Source: Fusobacteriota bacterium (GTDB lineage Bacteria > Fusobacteriota > Fusobacteriia > Fusobacteriales > Fusobacteriaceae). From it: DNA of 6,204 bases. A program made the position numbers and the translations under genes. Positions 1-6,179 of this stretch are shown piece after piece (positions within the stretch are counted from its first letter, which is position 1; each line of letters opens with the position of its first letter). The notes under the pieces were generated by a model. The model was given only the letters and a program-made list of their open reading frames with translations. It was not told the origin of the DNA and did no database searches. The DNA is taken from assembly GCA_023389595.1 (NCBI GenBank), contig JAEWEF010000070.1, positions 1-6,204 on the forward strand, written 5' to 3'.

Positions 1-1
1 A

Positions 2-301
2 TTAAAATCTAAGGGAATAAATTTTGAAATAAAAAATTCAGCAGAAAATATTAGCGATAATCTTTTAGATAATAAAACTTTTTTAGTGACAGGAACACTT
101 TCTAACTATACTAGAAGTGAAATTAACAAAAAAATAGAAGATTTTGGCGGTAAAATTTTAACTTCAATTTCTAAGAAATTAGATTATCTAATAGTTGGTG
201 AAAATCCAGGATCTAAAGTAGAAAAAGCTAATAAAATACAAACTATTAAAATATTAACTGAAGAAGACTTTGAAAATATGTTAAACAATAATTTTGACTA
301 A
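2..301 (+). CDS. ligA: NAD-dependent DNA ligase LigA, C-terminal BRCT domain (5' truncated by window edge)
   Basis: The frame is open from the first bases of the window to the TAA at 299-301, giving 99 visible residues of a longer protein. From about visible residue 25 it reads as a ligase BRCT domain: NKTFLVTGTLS, then a helix with the FGGKI turn, SISKKLDYLIVGENPGSK, and a final acidic helix ILTEEDFENML. The pairing of VTGTLS with the (L/V)I(V/A)GE..GSK segment is the usual pattern of the C-terminal BRCT of bacterial LigA. LigA seals nicks during replication and repair using NAD+; the BRCT domain aids DNA binding. The adenylation, OB-fold, zinc-finger and HhH domains lie upstream and are not visible. 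A GTG at 86 opens a 71-codon frame, but it falls inside the BRCT core strand and is not a real start. No terminator follows; the secA promoter begins within its last codons. The alternative is another BRCT protein, which is less likely given the ligase-like pattern. Confidence 0.88.
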   Translation, partial: LKSKGINFEIKNSAENISDNLLDNKTFLVTGTLSNYTRSEINKKIEDFGGKILTSISKKLDYLIVGENPGSKVEKANKIQTIKILTEEDFENMLNNNFD

Positions 302-322
302 CTTAATAAATTATGTTAGTAT
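294..322 (+). promoter_or_regulatory. Extended -10 sigma-70 promoter for secA
   Basis: A -35 box TTGACT (294-299) is followed by a 17-base spacer and a -10 box TAGTAT (317-322). A TG at 314-315, one base before the -10, makes an extended -10. The expected transcription start is near 329, leaving a leader of about 27 bases before the secA ATG. The -35 box overlaps the ligA stop codon, so the promoter lies partly inside the upstream gene. Inferred from consensus match only. Confidence 0.65.
297..320. repeat. Inverted repeat overlapping the secA promoter
   Basis: ACTAAC (297-302) and GTTAGT (315-320) are exact reverse complements. Inside them, after one T/T mismatch, TAA (304-306) pairs with TTA (311-313) around a 4-base centre. 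The palindrome covers the end of the -35, the whole spacer and most of the -10, which is where an operator would sit. It has no following T-run, so it is a poor terminator. In such AT-rich DNA a 6-bp arm could be chance. Confidence 0.4.
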
Positions 323-355
323 ATTTGAAAATACACTGAATATAGAGGGGTTGAA

Positions 356-2992
356 ATGATAAGTTCTGTAGTAAAGAAAATTTTTGGAACAAAAAATGAT
401 AGAGAAGTAAAATCTATGATGGGAATAGTGAAGAAGATAAATGAATTGGAACCAGAATATGAAAAACTTTCAGATAAAGATTTACAAAATAAAACAAATG
501 AATTTAAAAATAGGTTGCAAAATGGAGAAACTTTAGATGATATATTAATTGAAGCGTTCGCCACTGTTAGAGAAGCTTCTAAAAGAATACTTAAACTTAG
601 ACACTATGATGTACAACTTGTTGGAGGAATAGTTTTACATAGAGGTAAAATAACAGAAATGAAGACTGGAGAAGGAAAAACTTTAGTTGCTACTTGTCCC
701 GTTTATTTAAATGCTCTTTTAGGGAAAGGAGTTCATGTAATAACTGTTAACGACTATCTTGCAAAAAGAGATAGAGATCAAATGTCAAGATTGTATGGAT
801 TTCTTGGACTTACATCAGAAGCCATAGTTAATGGACTTAGTACAGAAGAAAGAAAAAAAGCTTATAATTCAGATATAACTTATGGAACTAACTCTGAATT
901 TGGTTTCGATTATCTAAGAGATAATATGGTATCTAATATTGAAGATAAAGTACAAAGAGAATTAAACTTTTGTATAGTCGATGAAGTAGACTCAATATTA
1001 ATAGATGAGGCCAGAACTCCTCTTATTATATCTGGAGCTGCTGAAGACAGAGTTAGATGGTATCAAATATCTTATCAAGTTGTATCTTTACTTAAAAGAA
1101 GTTTTGAAACTGAAAAAATAAAAGATATCAAGGAGAAGAGATCTATACCAATTAATGACACTATATGGGAAGATTATGAAGTTGATGAAAAAGCAAAAAA
1201 TATAGTTTTAACAGAAAAAGGGGTTAAAAAAGTTGAACAACTTTTAAAAATAGAAAATCTTTATTCTCCTGAGCATGTTGAAATAACACATTATATTAAT
1301 CAAGCCTTAAAAGCTAAAGAGTTATTCAAAAGAGATAGAGATTATTTAGTTAGAGAAGATGGAGAAGTAGTAATAATAGACGAATTTACTGGAAGAGCTA
1401 TGGAAGGTAGAAGATATTCCGATGGTCTTCATCAAGCTATAGAGGCAAAGGAAGGAGTGAATATTGCTGGAGAAAATCAAACTCTAGCTACAATTACTTT
1501 ACAAAATTATTTCAGAATGTATATTAAATTATCTGGAATGACTGGAACAGCTGAAACTGAAGCTACTGAATTTGTACACACATACGGATTAGAAGTAATT
1601 GTTGTTCCTACAAATTTACCAGTTATTAGAATAGACCAACCAGATTTAGTATATAAAACTAAGAAAGAAAAAATAGATGCTATAATAAATAAAATAGAAG
1701 AATTGTATAATGTAGGTCAACCAGTTTTAGTTGGGACTATATCAATAAAAAGTTCTGAAGAACTATCTGAACTGCTAAAAGAGAGAAAAATACCTCACAA
1801 TGTTTTAAACGCCAAATTCCATGCTAAAGAAGCCGAAATAGTAGCACAAGCAGGAAGATATAAGGCTGTTACTATTGCAACCAATATGGCAGGTAGAGGG
1901 ACAGATATAATGTTAGGTGGTAATCCAGAATTTATGGCGTTGTCTGAAGTAAAAGATAGAAATGATGAAAAATTTAAAGAAACTTTAGAAAAATATGAAA
2001 AACAATGTGAAGAGGAAAAGAAAAAAGTTTTAGAATTAGGAGGATTATTTATACTTGGAACAGAAAGACATGAGTCTAGAAGAATAGATAATCAGTTAAG
2101 AGGAAGATCTGGAAGACAAGGGGATCCTGGTAAGTCGCAATTTTTCCTTTCTTTAGAAGATGATTTGATGAGATTGTTTGCTTCTGAAAGAGTTAAAACA
2201 TGGATGGAAAAACTAAATTATCCAGAAGGCGAGCCTATAACTCATAAAATGATTACATCTGCTATAGAAAAAGCACAAAAGAAAATAGAATCTAGAAACT
2301 TTGGTATAAGAAAGAACCTATTAGAGTTTGATGATGTGATGAATAAACAAAGAACGGCTATATATAATAGTAGAAATTCAGTTCTTACAAAAGAAAATAT
2401 TAAAGAAGATATAGTGAATATGCTTGAATCAAATATTTCAAGAGTAGTTTATGAAAAGTTTGCAGCTGATAGTAGGGACGAATGGGAAGTAGAAGAACTT
2501 TATAAATATTTAAGAGATTATTATGGATATCAAGTTGAAGATGAAAAAGCTTATCTTAAGAACTCTAAAGAAGAATATGCAAAATATATATTTAATAAAT
2601 TAATGGATATATATAACCAAAAAGAAGAAACAATAGGACAAGACATGATGAGAAGACTAGAAAAATATATTTTATTTGAAGTAGTTGATGGAAAATGGAG
2701 AGAACATTTAAAATCGCTAGATGGCCTTAGAAATGCTATTTATTTAAGAGCATACGGCCAAAGAGATCCTATAGTTGAATATAAAATACTTTCTGGTGAA
2801 ATTTTTGAAAATATGATAGAAAAAATACATGAGCAAGTAACTTCTTTCTTGTTTAAAATAGTAATAAAAAGAGAAGAAGATAAAAACCTTGAAACACATG
2901 AAGAAAAAATAGATAACGTAGAATACACTTCTGATAAACAAATGTGCTCTTGTGGTAGTGGGAAACCATATGAAAAATGTTGTGGGAGATAA
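356..2992 (+). CDS. secA: Preprotein translocase ATPase SecA
   Basis: 878 residues, full length for SecA. This is the motor that pushes unfolded preproteins through SecYEG at the inner membrane using ATP. Walker A is MKTGEGKT at 102-109 and Walker B DEVD at 209-212, followed by SILIDEARTPLI. The preprotein cross-linking domain spans roughly 226-385 (DEFTGR at 342-347; GRRYSDGLHQAIEAKEG at 351-367). The second nucleotide-binding fold shows GTAETEATEF near 397-406, QPVLVGTIS at 455-463, MAGRGTDIMLGGNPE at 511-525 and the arginine-rich RGRSGRQGD at 582-590. The helical scaffold contains LLEFDDVMNKQR (655-666); the two-helix-finger region is near 770-810 (GKWREHLKSLDGLRNAI). The C-terminal SEC-C zinc motif uses C864, C866, C875 and C876 after a short variable linker. 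ATG 356 is supported by GAGGGG at 345-350, five bases upstream, and by the usual SecA N-terminus. Its own promoter lies at 294-322. Between about 250 and 285 it is longer than E. coli SecA. Confidence 0.98.
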   Translation: MISSVVKKIFGTKNDREVKSMMGIVKKINELEPEYEKLSDKDLQNKTNEFKNRLQNGETLDDILIEAFATVREASKRILKLRHYDVQLVGGIVLHRGKITEMKTGEGKTLVATCPVYLNALLGKGVHVITVNDYLAKRDRDQMSRLYGFLGLTSEAIVNGLSTEERKKAYNSDITYGTNSEFGFDYLRDNMVSNIEDKVQRELNFCIVDEVDSILIDEARTPLIISGAAEDRVRWYQISYQVVSLLKRSFETEKIKDIKEKRSIPINDTIWEDYEVDEKAKNIVLTEKGVKKVEQLLKIENLYSPEHVEITHYINQALKAKELFKRDRDYLVREDGEVVIIDEFTGRAMEGRRYSDGLHQAIEAKEGVNIAGENQTLATITLQNYFRMYIKLSGMTGTAETEATEFVHTYGLEVIVVPTNLPVIRIDQPDLVYKTKKEKIDAIINKIEELYNVGQPVLVGTISIKSSEELSELLKERKIPHNVLNAKFHAKEAEIVAQAGRYKAVTIATNMAGRGTDIMLGGNPEFMALSEVKDRNDEKFKETLEKYEKQCEEEKKKVLELGGLFILGTERHESRRIDNQLRGRSGRQGDPGKSQFFLSLEDDLMRLFASERVKTWMEKLNYPEGEPITHKMITSAIEKAQKKIESRNFGIRKNLLEFDDVMNKQRTAIYNSRNSVLTKENIKEDIVNMLESNISRVVYEKFAADSRDEWEVEELYKYLRDYYGYQVEDEKAYLKNSKEEYAKYIFNKLMDIYNQKEETIGQDMMRRLEKYILFEVVDGKWREHLKSLDGLRNAIYLRAYGQRDPIVEYKILSGEIFENMIEKIHEQVTSFLFKIVIKREEDKNLETHEEKIDNVEYTSDKQMCSCGSGKPYEKCCGR

Positions 2993-2997
2993 TTAAA

Positions 2998-3023
2998 ATT
3001 AATCAAAAATTTTATTGATTAAT
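2998..3023. repeat. Nine-base inverted repeat between secA and gltS
   Basis: ATTAATCAA (2998-3006) and TTGATTAAT (3015-3023) are exact reverse complements separated by eight bases. Only one pair is G:C and no T-run follows (the next bases are ACGCTTA), so it does not look like a normal intrinsic terminator. It could be a protein-binding site, a weak 3'-end or processing hairpin of the secA transcript, or chance in AT-rich DNA. It lies 32 bases upstream of the gltS start. Confidence 0.5.
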
Positions 3024-3044
3024 ACGCTTATATTAAAATATATT

Positions 3045-3054
3045 GGGGGTAATT
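3045..3054 (+). promoter_or_regulatory. Ribosome binding site that fixes the gltS start
   Basis: GGGGGT at 3045-3050 pairs with the anti-Shine-Dalgarno end of 16S rRNA (GGAGGT with one G:U wobble) and stands five bases before ATG 3055. An in-frame TTG at 3043 overlaps this site and would have no ribosome binding site of its own, so it is rejected as the start. Confidence 0.85.
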
Positions 3055-4290
3055 ATGATTTTTGAAATAGTTGAAGGAAGTTTAAATATTAATTTAAACT
3101 CAACAATGACTCTTGCGTTGGCTGCTGTGTTACTAATTTTAGGATATTATGTAAAGAAAAAACTAACTTTTTTAAATAAATATTGTATTCCAGCTCCAGT
3201 TGTTGGAGGATTTTTATTCATGTTTGTAACCTGGATAGGACATAGTACGAATGTTTTTAAATTTAATTTTGAAAATATATTCCAATCTACTTTTATGCTT
3301 GCATTTTTTACAACTGTAGGTCTTGGAGCAAGTTTTTCTTTATTAAAAAAGGGTGGAAAACTTTTAATAGTATATTGGATTGTATGTGGAATAATTTCTA
3401 TTTTTCAAAATTTAATAGGAATAGGTCTTTCAAAAGCAATAGGAGTAGCTGCCCCTTACGCATTGCTTTCAAGTTCTATTTCTATGATAGGGGGACACGG
3501 AGCTGCTTTAGCATATGGAACAAGCTTTTCAAAAATGGGATATGAAATTGCTCCTCTTGTTGGAGCGGCTGCAGCAACTTTTGGATTAATATCAGCAGTT
3601 TTAATAGGAGGTCCTCTAGGAAGAAAACTAATAGAAAAACATAATTTAAGTCCTGATAATACAGAAACTTTAGACTATTCTATAAATGATATTAACGCTG
3701 AAACTTCTGAGAAATTATCAGATATAGATGTAATAAAAAATATAACAGTTATTTTGGTATGTATGGCTATAGGTAGTTGGATTTCTGGAATGATAGGGAA
3801 ATTAATAGGAATGGATTTCCCTACCTATGTAGGAGCAATGTTCGTAGCTGTAATAGCAAGAAATTTAAACGAAAAAATAAAATTTTACAATTTTAATTTT
3901 TCTTTAGTAGATGGTGTAGGAAATGTAATGCTAAATTTATATTTATCACTTGCATTAATGACTTTAAAATTGTGGGAACTTTCTGGATTGATAGGTGGAG
4001 TTGTAATAGTTGTAGCCTGTCAAGTTATATTTATGATTTTGGTTGCTTATTTCGTTGTATTTAGAATTTTAGGATCGAATTATGATGCTGCAGTTATGTG
4101 TGCCGGACTTTGTGGTCACGGTCTTGGGGCAACTCCGTCAGCGATTGTTAATATGACTGCAATAAACGAAAAGTATGGAATGTCTAGAAAGGCAATGATG
4201 GTTGTTCCAATTGTTGGTGCGTTTTTAGTTGACATAATATATCAACCTACAACTATTTGGTTTATTAAAACATTCGTTGAAAGTTTATAG
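3055..4290 (+). CDS. gltS: Sodium/glutamate symporter GltS
   Basis: 411 residues from ATG 3055, against about 400 for E. coli GltS. An inner-membrane carrier of the ESS family that takes up glutamate with Na+. The protein is built of two inverted halves, each with a re-entrant glycine-rich loop. In the first half: CIPAPVVGGFLF (44-55), MIGGHGAALAYG (144-155) and AAAATFGLISAVLIGGPLGR (171-190). A hydrophilic linker spans about 191-228. In the second half: FPTYVGAMFVAVIARNLN (255-272), NLYLSLALMTLKLWELSGL (294-312), LCGHGLGATPSAIVNMTAI (352-370) and VVPIVGAFLVDII (383-395). The paired GGHG and CGHG loops are diagnostic. The tail after VDII (YQPTTIWFIKTF) differs from the E. coli ending as I recall it. 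No strong promoter is visible in the 62 bases after secA, so it may be read through from secA; the 4390-4416 terminator ends the unit. Glutamate as substrate comes from the family; a close amino-acid analogue is possible. Confidence 0.95.
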   Translation: MIFEIVEGSLNINLNSTMTLALAAVLLILGYYVKKKLTFLNKYCIPAPVVGGFLFMFVTWIGHSTNVFKFNFENIFQSTFMLAFFTTVGLGASFSLLKKGGKLLIVYWIVCGIISIFQNLIGIGLSKAIGVAAPYALLSSSISMIGGHGAALAYGTSFSKMGYEIAPLVGAAAATFGLISAVLIGGPLGRKLIEKHNLSPDNTETLDYSINDINAETSEKLSDIDVIKNITVILVCMAIGSWISGMIGKLIGMDFPTYVGAMFVAVIARNLNEKIKFYNFNFSLVDGVGNVMLNLYLSLALMTLKLWELSGLIGGVVIVVACQVIFMILVAYFVVFRILGSNYDAAVMCAGLCGHGLGATPSAIVNMTAINEKYGMSRKAMMVVPIVGAFLVDIIYQPTTIWFIKTFVESL

Positions 4291-4327
4291 AAACATAAAA
4301 ACAGAATTAATATTTAGACGATAACTC

Positions 4328-4370
4328 TATCACAAGTATTATTTATTTTTGACAAAAATAAAATGTGATA
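4328..4370. repeat. Nested palindrome centred on a -35 box
   Basis: The inner arms TTTATTTTT (4342-4350) and AAAAATAAA (4354-4362) are exact reverse complements around a 3-base centre, GAC. The outer arms TATCACA (4328-4334) and TGTGATA (4364-4370) are also exact reverse complements, but asymmetrically placed (7 bases to the inner arm on the left, 1 on the right). The -35 box TTGACA at 4349-4354 sits on the centre. The arrangement would suit an operator; the inner arms are pure A/T and may owe something to composition. Confidence 0.55.
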
Positions 4371-4377
4371 TTAAAAT
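4349..4377 (+). promoter_or_regulatory. Strong sigma-70 promoter in the gltS-PHP gap
   Basis: Perfect -35 TTGACA (4349-4354), 17-base spacer, -10 TAAAAT (4372-4377); a second, worse-spaced -10, TATAAT, lies at 4377-4382. The predicted transcription start is near 4384, about 88 bases before the PHP start codon. It is the only good promoter for the PHP-uppP pair, yet its transcript would run straight into the 4390-4416 terminator hairpin. Downstream of that hairpin only a lone TATAAA (4434-4439) with no matching -35 is visible. Confidence 0.6.
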
Positions 4378-4389
4378 ATAATAAATTAT

Positions 4390-4416
4390 AAGGGATAATT
4401 TTATTATCCCTTTTTT
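4390..4416 (+). terminator. Rho-independent terminator after gltS
   Basis: A nine-base perfect stem, AAGGGATAA (4390-4398) with TTATCCCTT (4404-4412), closes a five-base loop (TTTTA) and runs into a T-tract at 4411-4416. Three consecutive G:C pairs sit in the stem. The T-tract is on the + strand side; on the other strand the stem is followed by only a broken T-run, so it works chiefly for + strand transcripts, that is gltS (100 bases downstream of its stop) and anything started at the 4349 promoter. Confidence 0.88.
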
Positions 4417-4460
4417 AATAATATTATTTTAAGTATAAAATAAAAATTTAATTTATTTAT

Positions 4461-4471
4461 AGGTGAAAAAT
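4461..4471 (+). promoter_or_regulatory. Ribosome binding site that fixes the PHP gene start
   Basis: AGGTGA at 4461-4466 matches the anti-Shine-Dalgarno sequence and stands five bases before ATG 4472. An in-frame GTG at 4463 is part of this site itself, so using it as a start would leave no ribosome binding site. ATG 4481 is also in frame but would leave only one residue before the metal-binding HTH motif. Confidence 0.8.
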
Positions 4472-5299
4472 ATGGTAGATATGCATACACATTCATATAT
4501 ATCTGATGGAACATTATCTCCAAAAGAATTAATACTAGAAGCGAAAAAAAATAATTTAAATGCAGTGGCTCTTACAGATCATGATACTGTTGATGGATTA
4601 AAAGAATCAGAAATAATAGCGAATACTAATAAAATTGAGTTTATAAAAGGGATAGAGTATTCTTGTAATATAGGGAATAATGAAATACATATATTAGGAT
4701 ATTTTTTGAATTTAGAAGATGAAAATTTTATTAAAAGAACAAATGCATTGCTTTATAGTAGAAATATAAGAAATAAGTATATGATAGAAAAATTAAATAA
4801 ACTTGGAATTAATATTAATTATGAAGAAATACTCACAAAAATGAAAGGTAGTGTAATGGGTAGACTACATATAGCAAATGAAATGATTAATAAGGGGTAT
4901 TCAAAATCTATAGAAGAAATATTTGATAAATATTTATCAAAAAGAGGAAAGGCGTATGTAGAAAGAGAAGATTGTTCTCCGTATAAAGTACTAGAAATTT
5001 TAAAAGATAATAATGCTTTTGTTTCTTTAGCTCATCCAAAATTAATATCTGATAACATAGATTTTATCGAAAAATTGATAAAAGATTTAAAAAACAAAGG
5101 ACTTGATGCTATAGAAGTTTATCATCCTAGTGCAAATATATCAGAAACTAATCTTTTAAAAAAAATATCTAAAAAATATGGATTGCTAAATACTGGTGGA
5201 TCAGATTTTCACGGGAAAAATAAAAAAAATATAAATATTGGAAAATGTTATATATCAATGGAAGAATACGATAAAATTAGAAATTATATTGGGAGATAA
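4472..5299 (+). CDS. PHP-domain phosphoesterase (TrpH/RNase AM-like)
   Basis: 275 residues from ATG 4472, typical for this family. The PHP fold carries a trinuclear metal site, and nearly all ligand motifs are present: HTHS with H5 and H7, then SDGTLSP with D12; LTDHDT with H37; GIEYS with E62; EIHILGY with H73; SLAHPK with H188; EVYHPS at 215-220; and GGSDFHG with D245 and H247. Residues about 80-165 form a helical insertion, with GRLHIA (130-135) as its conserved patch. Known relatives of this layout (E. coli RNase AM/YciV, Chromobacterium Cv1693) release 5'-phosphate from 3',5'-nucleoside bisphosphates and degrade short RNAs from the 5' end; that activity is inferred here, and other PHP phosphatases such as histidinol-phosphate phosphatase are less likely because no his gene is nearby. 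Cytoplasmic, no signal peptide. It is followed two bases later by uppP, whose ribosome binding site lies in its last codons. Confidence 0.88.
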   Translation: MVDMHTHSYISDGTLSPKELILEAKKNNLNAVALTDHDTVDGLKESEIIANTNKIEFIKGIEYSCNIGNNEIHILGYFLNLEDENFIKRTNALLYSRNIRNKYMIEKLNKLGININYEEILTKMKGSVMGRLHIANEMINKGYSKSIEEIFDKYLSKRGKAYVEREDCSPYKVLEILKDNNAFVSLAHPKLISDNIDFIEKLIKDLKNKGLDAIEVYHPSANISETNLLKKISKKYGLLNTGGSDFHGKNKKNINIGKCYISMEEYDKIRNYIGR

Positions 5300-5301
5300 T
5301 A

Positions 5302-6126
5302 ATGCTTGAAAAAATTTTAATTATTATTACTTTATCGGTTGTTGAGGGTATAACAGAATTTTTACCTATAAGCAGCACTGGTCATATGATTATAGTAGAG
5401 AGAATCATAAATTCTATTTTATTTTCAAAAGAATTTATGAATAATTTTTTAATAATAGTTCAATTTGGAGCTATTTTAGCTGTTTTAGTAAAGTTTTTCA
5501 AAAAACTTAATCCCTTTGGATACGATAAAAAACATTTTTTACTAACTATGAATTTGTGGTTTAAAATTATTGCTGCTTTAATACCAACAGTTTTTATAGG
5601 ACTTATATTGGATGACTACATATCTAATTATTTTTTAGATAATGTTTATGTAGTTGCTGCATCACTAATTTTTTATGGGATATTGCTTATAATTATAGAA
5701 AATAAAAGTCCTAAAAATAATGGAGCCTATAAAATAAATTCTTTTACAAAAATTACTTACAGAGAAGCTTTTTTTATAGGAACATTTCAATGTTTAGCCA
5801 TGATTCCAGGAACTTCTAGGTCTGGAGCTACCATAATAGGATCTTTATTACTAGGAATTTCAAGAACTATTGCCGCTGAATTTTCTTTTTTTCTTGCTGT
5901 TCCAACTATGTTTGGAGCAACATTATTAAAACTAGTAAAAAGTGGGTTTAATTTCACTTTTGAAGAATCGATGTTTCTTTTACTAGGAGTTTTAATTTCG
6001 TTCATTGTTGCGTATATATCTATAAATTGGTTTATGAATTTTATTAAAAAAAGAAAATTTAGTTATTTTGGTTTATACAGAATATTACTCGGAATAGTAG
6101 TTTTTATATATTTTTTAAAATTTTAA
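5302..6126 (+). CDS. uppP: Undecaprenyl-diphosphatase UppP (BacA family)
   Basis: 274 residues, the normal family length. An integral membrane enzyme that dephosphorylates undecaprenyl diphosphate to the monophosphate, renewing the lipid carrier for peptidoglycan and other wall polymers; high dosage gives bacitracin resistance in other bacteria. The active-site motifs are complete: EGITEFLPISSTGH at 15-28 (E15, E19, S24-S25, H28) and IPGTSRSGATIIG at 168-180 (R173), followed by the conserved EFSFFLAVPTMFGAT (193-207). Hydrophobic segments run at about 4-14, 48-65, 86-103, 115-132, 155-170, 195-212, 224-244 and 257-273. ATG 5302 starts two bases after the upstream TAA, with GGGAG (5291-5295) in the last codons of the PHP gene as ribosome binding site, which indicates translational coupling. 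No clear terminator follows it. The visible PHP-uppP pair has no obvious shared substrate. Confidence 0.97.
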   Translation: MLEKILIIITLSVVEGITEFLPISSTGHMIIVERIINSILFSKEFMNNFLIIVQFGAILAVLVKFFKKLNPFGYDKKHFLLTMNLWFKIIAALIPTVFIGLILDDYISNYFLDNVYVVAASLIFYGILLIIIENKSPKNNGAYKINSFTKITYREAFFIGTFQCLAMIPGTSRSGATIIGSLLLGISRTIAAEFSFFLAVPTMFGATLLKLVKSGFNFTFEESMFLLLGVLISFIVAYISINWFMNFIKKRKFSYFGLYRILLGIVVFIYFLKF

Positions 6127-6133
6127 TTATTAG

Positions 6134-6152
6134 TTTATAAAAATATTATAAA
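6134..6152. repeat. A/T-only inverted repeat after uppP
   Basis: TTTATAA (6134-6140) and TTATAAA (6146-6152) are reverse complements around five bases. The stem has no G:C pair and no T-run follows, so it is not called a terminator. Apart from this repeat and the -35 box that follows, I see nothing in the uppP downstream gap. Confidence 0.3.
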
Positions 6153-6179
6153 TAAAAATATAAAATAATAAAAAAATTC

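Noticed and set aside
316..564. 82-codon open frame on the minus strand across the secA start
   Set aside because: It lies opposite the secA promoter region and coding start, has a low-complexity Ser/Phe-rich translation and no family resemblance.
2740..3006. Two minus-strand open frames over the secA 3' end
   Set aside because: Both mirror the conserved SecA C-terminus, are rich in Phe/Tyr/Ser from A-rich coding DNA on the other strand, and have no plausible product.
3011..3039. TTTATT-17-TAAAAT as a gltS promoter
   Set aside because: The -35 matches only half the consensus, and the start near 3046 would fall inside the ribosome binding site.
4417..4428. Perfect 12-base palindrome AATAATATTATT
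   Set aside because: It is A/T only and short, easily produced by chance in this gap.
4434..4439. TATAAA as a -10 box for the PHP gene downstream of the terminator
   Set aside because: The position 17 bases upstream holds only the terminator T-run and no recognisable -35 or TG extension, so it is not listed as a promoter, though it cannot be excluded.
4544..4551. A8 tract in the PHP gene (another at 5222-5229) as a slippage or phase-variation site
   Set aside because: Such A-runs are expected at this base composition, the frame is intact, and no alternative product would result.
5787..6005. 72-codon minus-strand open frame inside uppP
   Set aside because: It is the antisense of the conserved PGTSRSG region of UppP and has no independent support.
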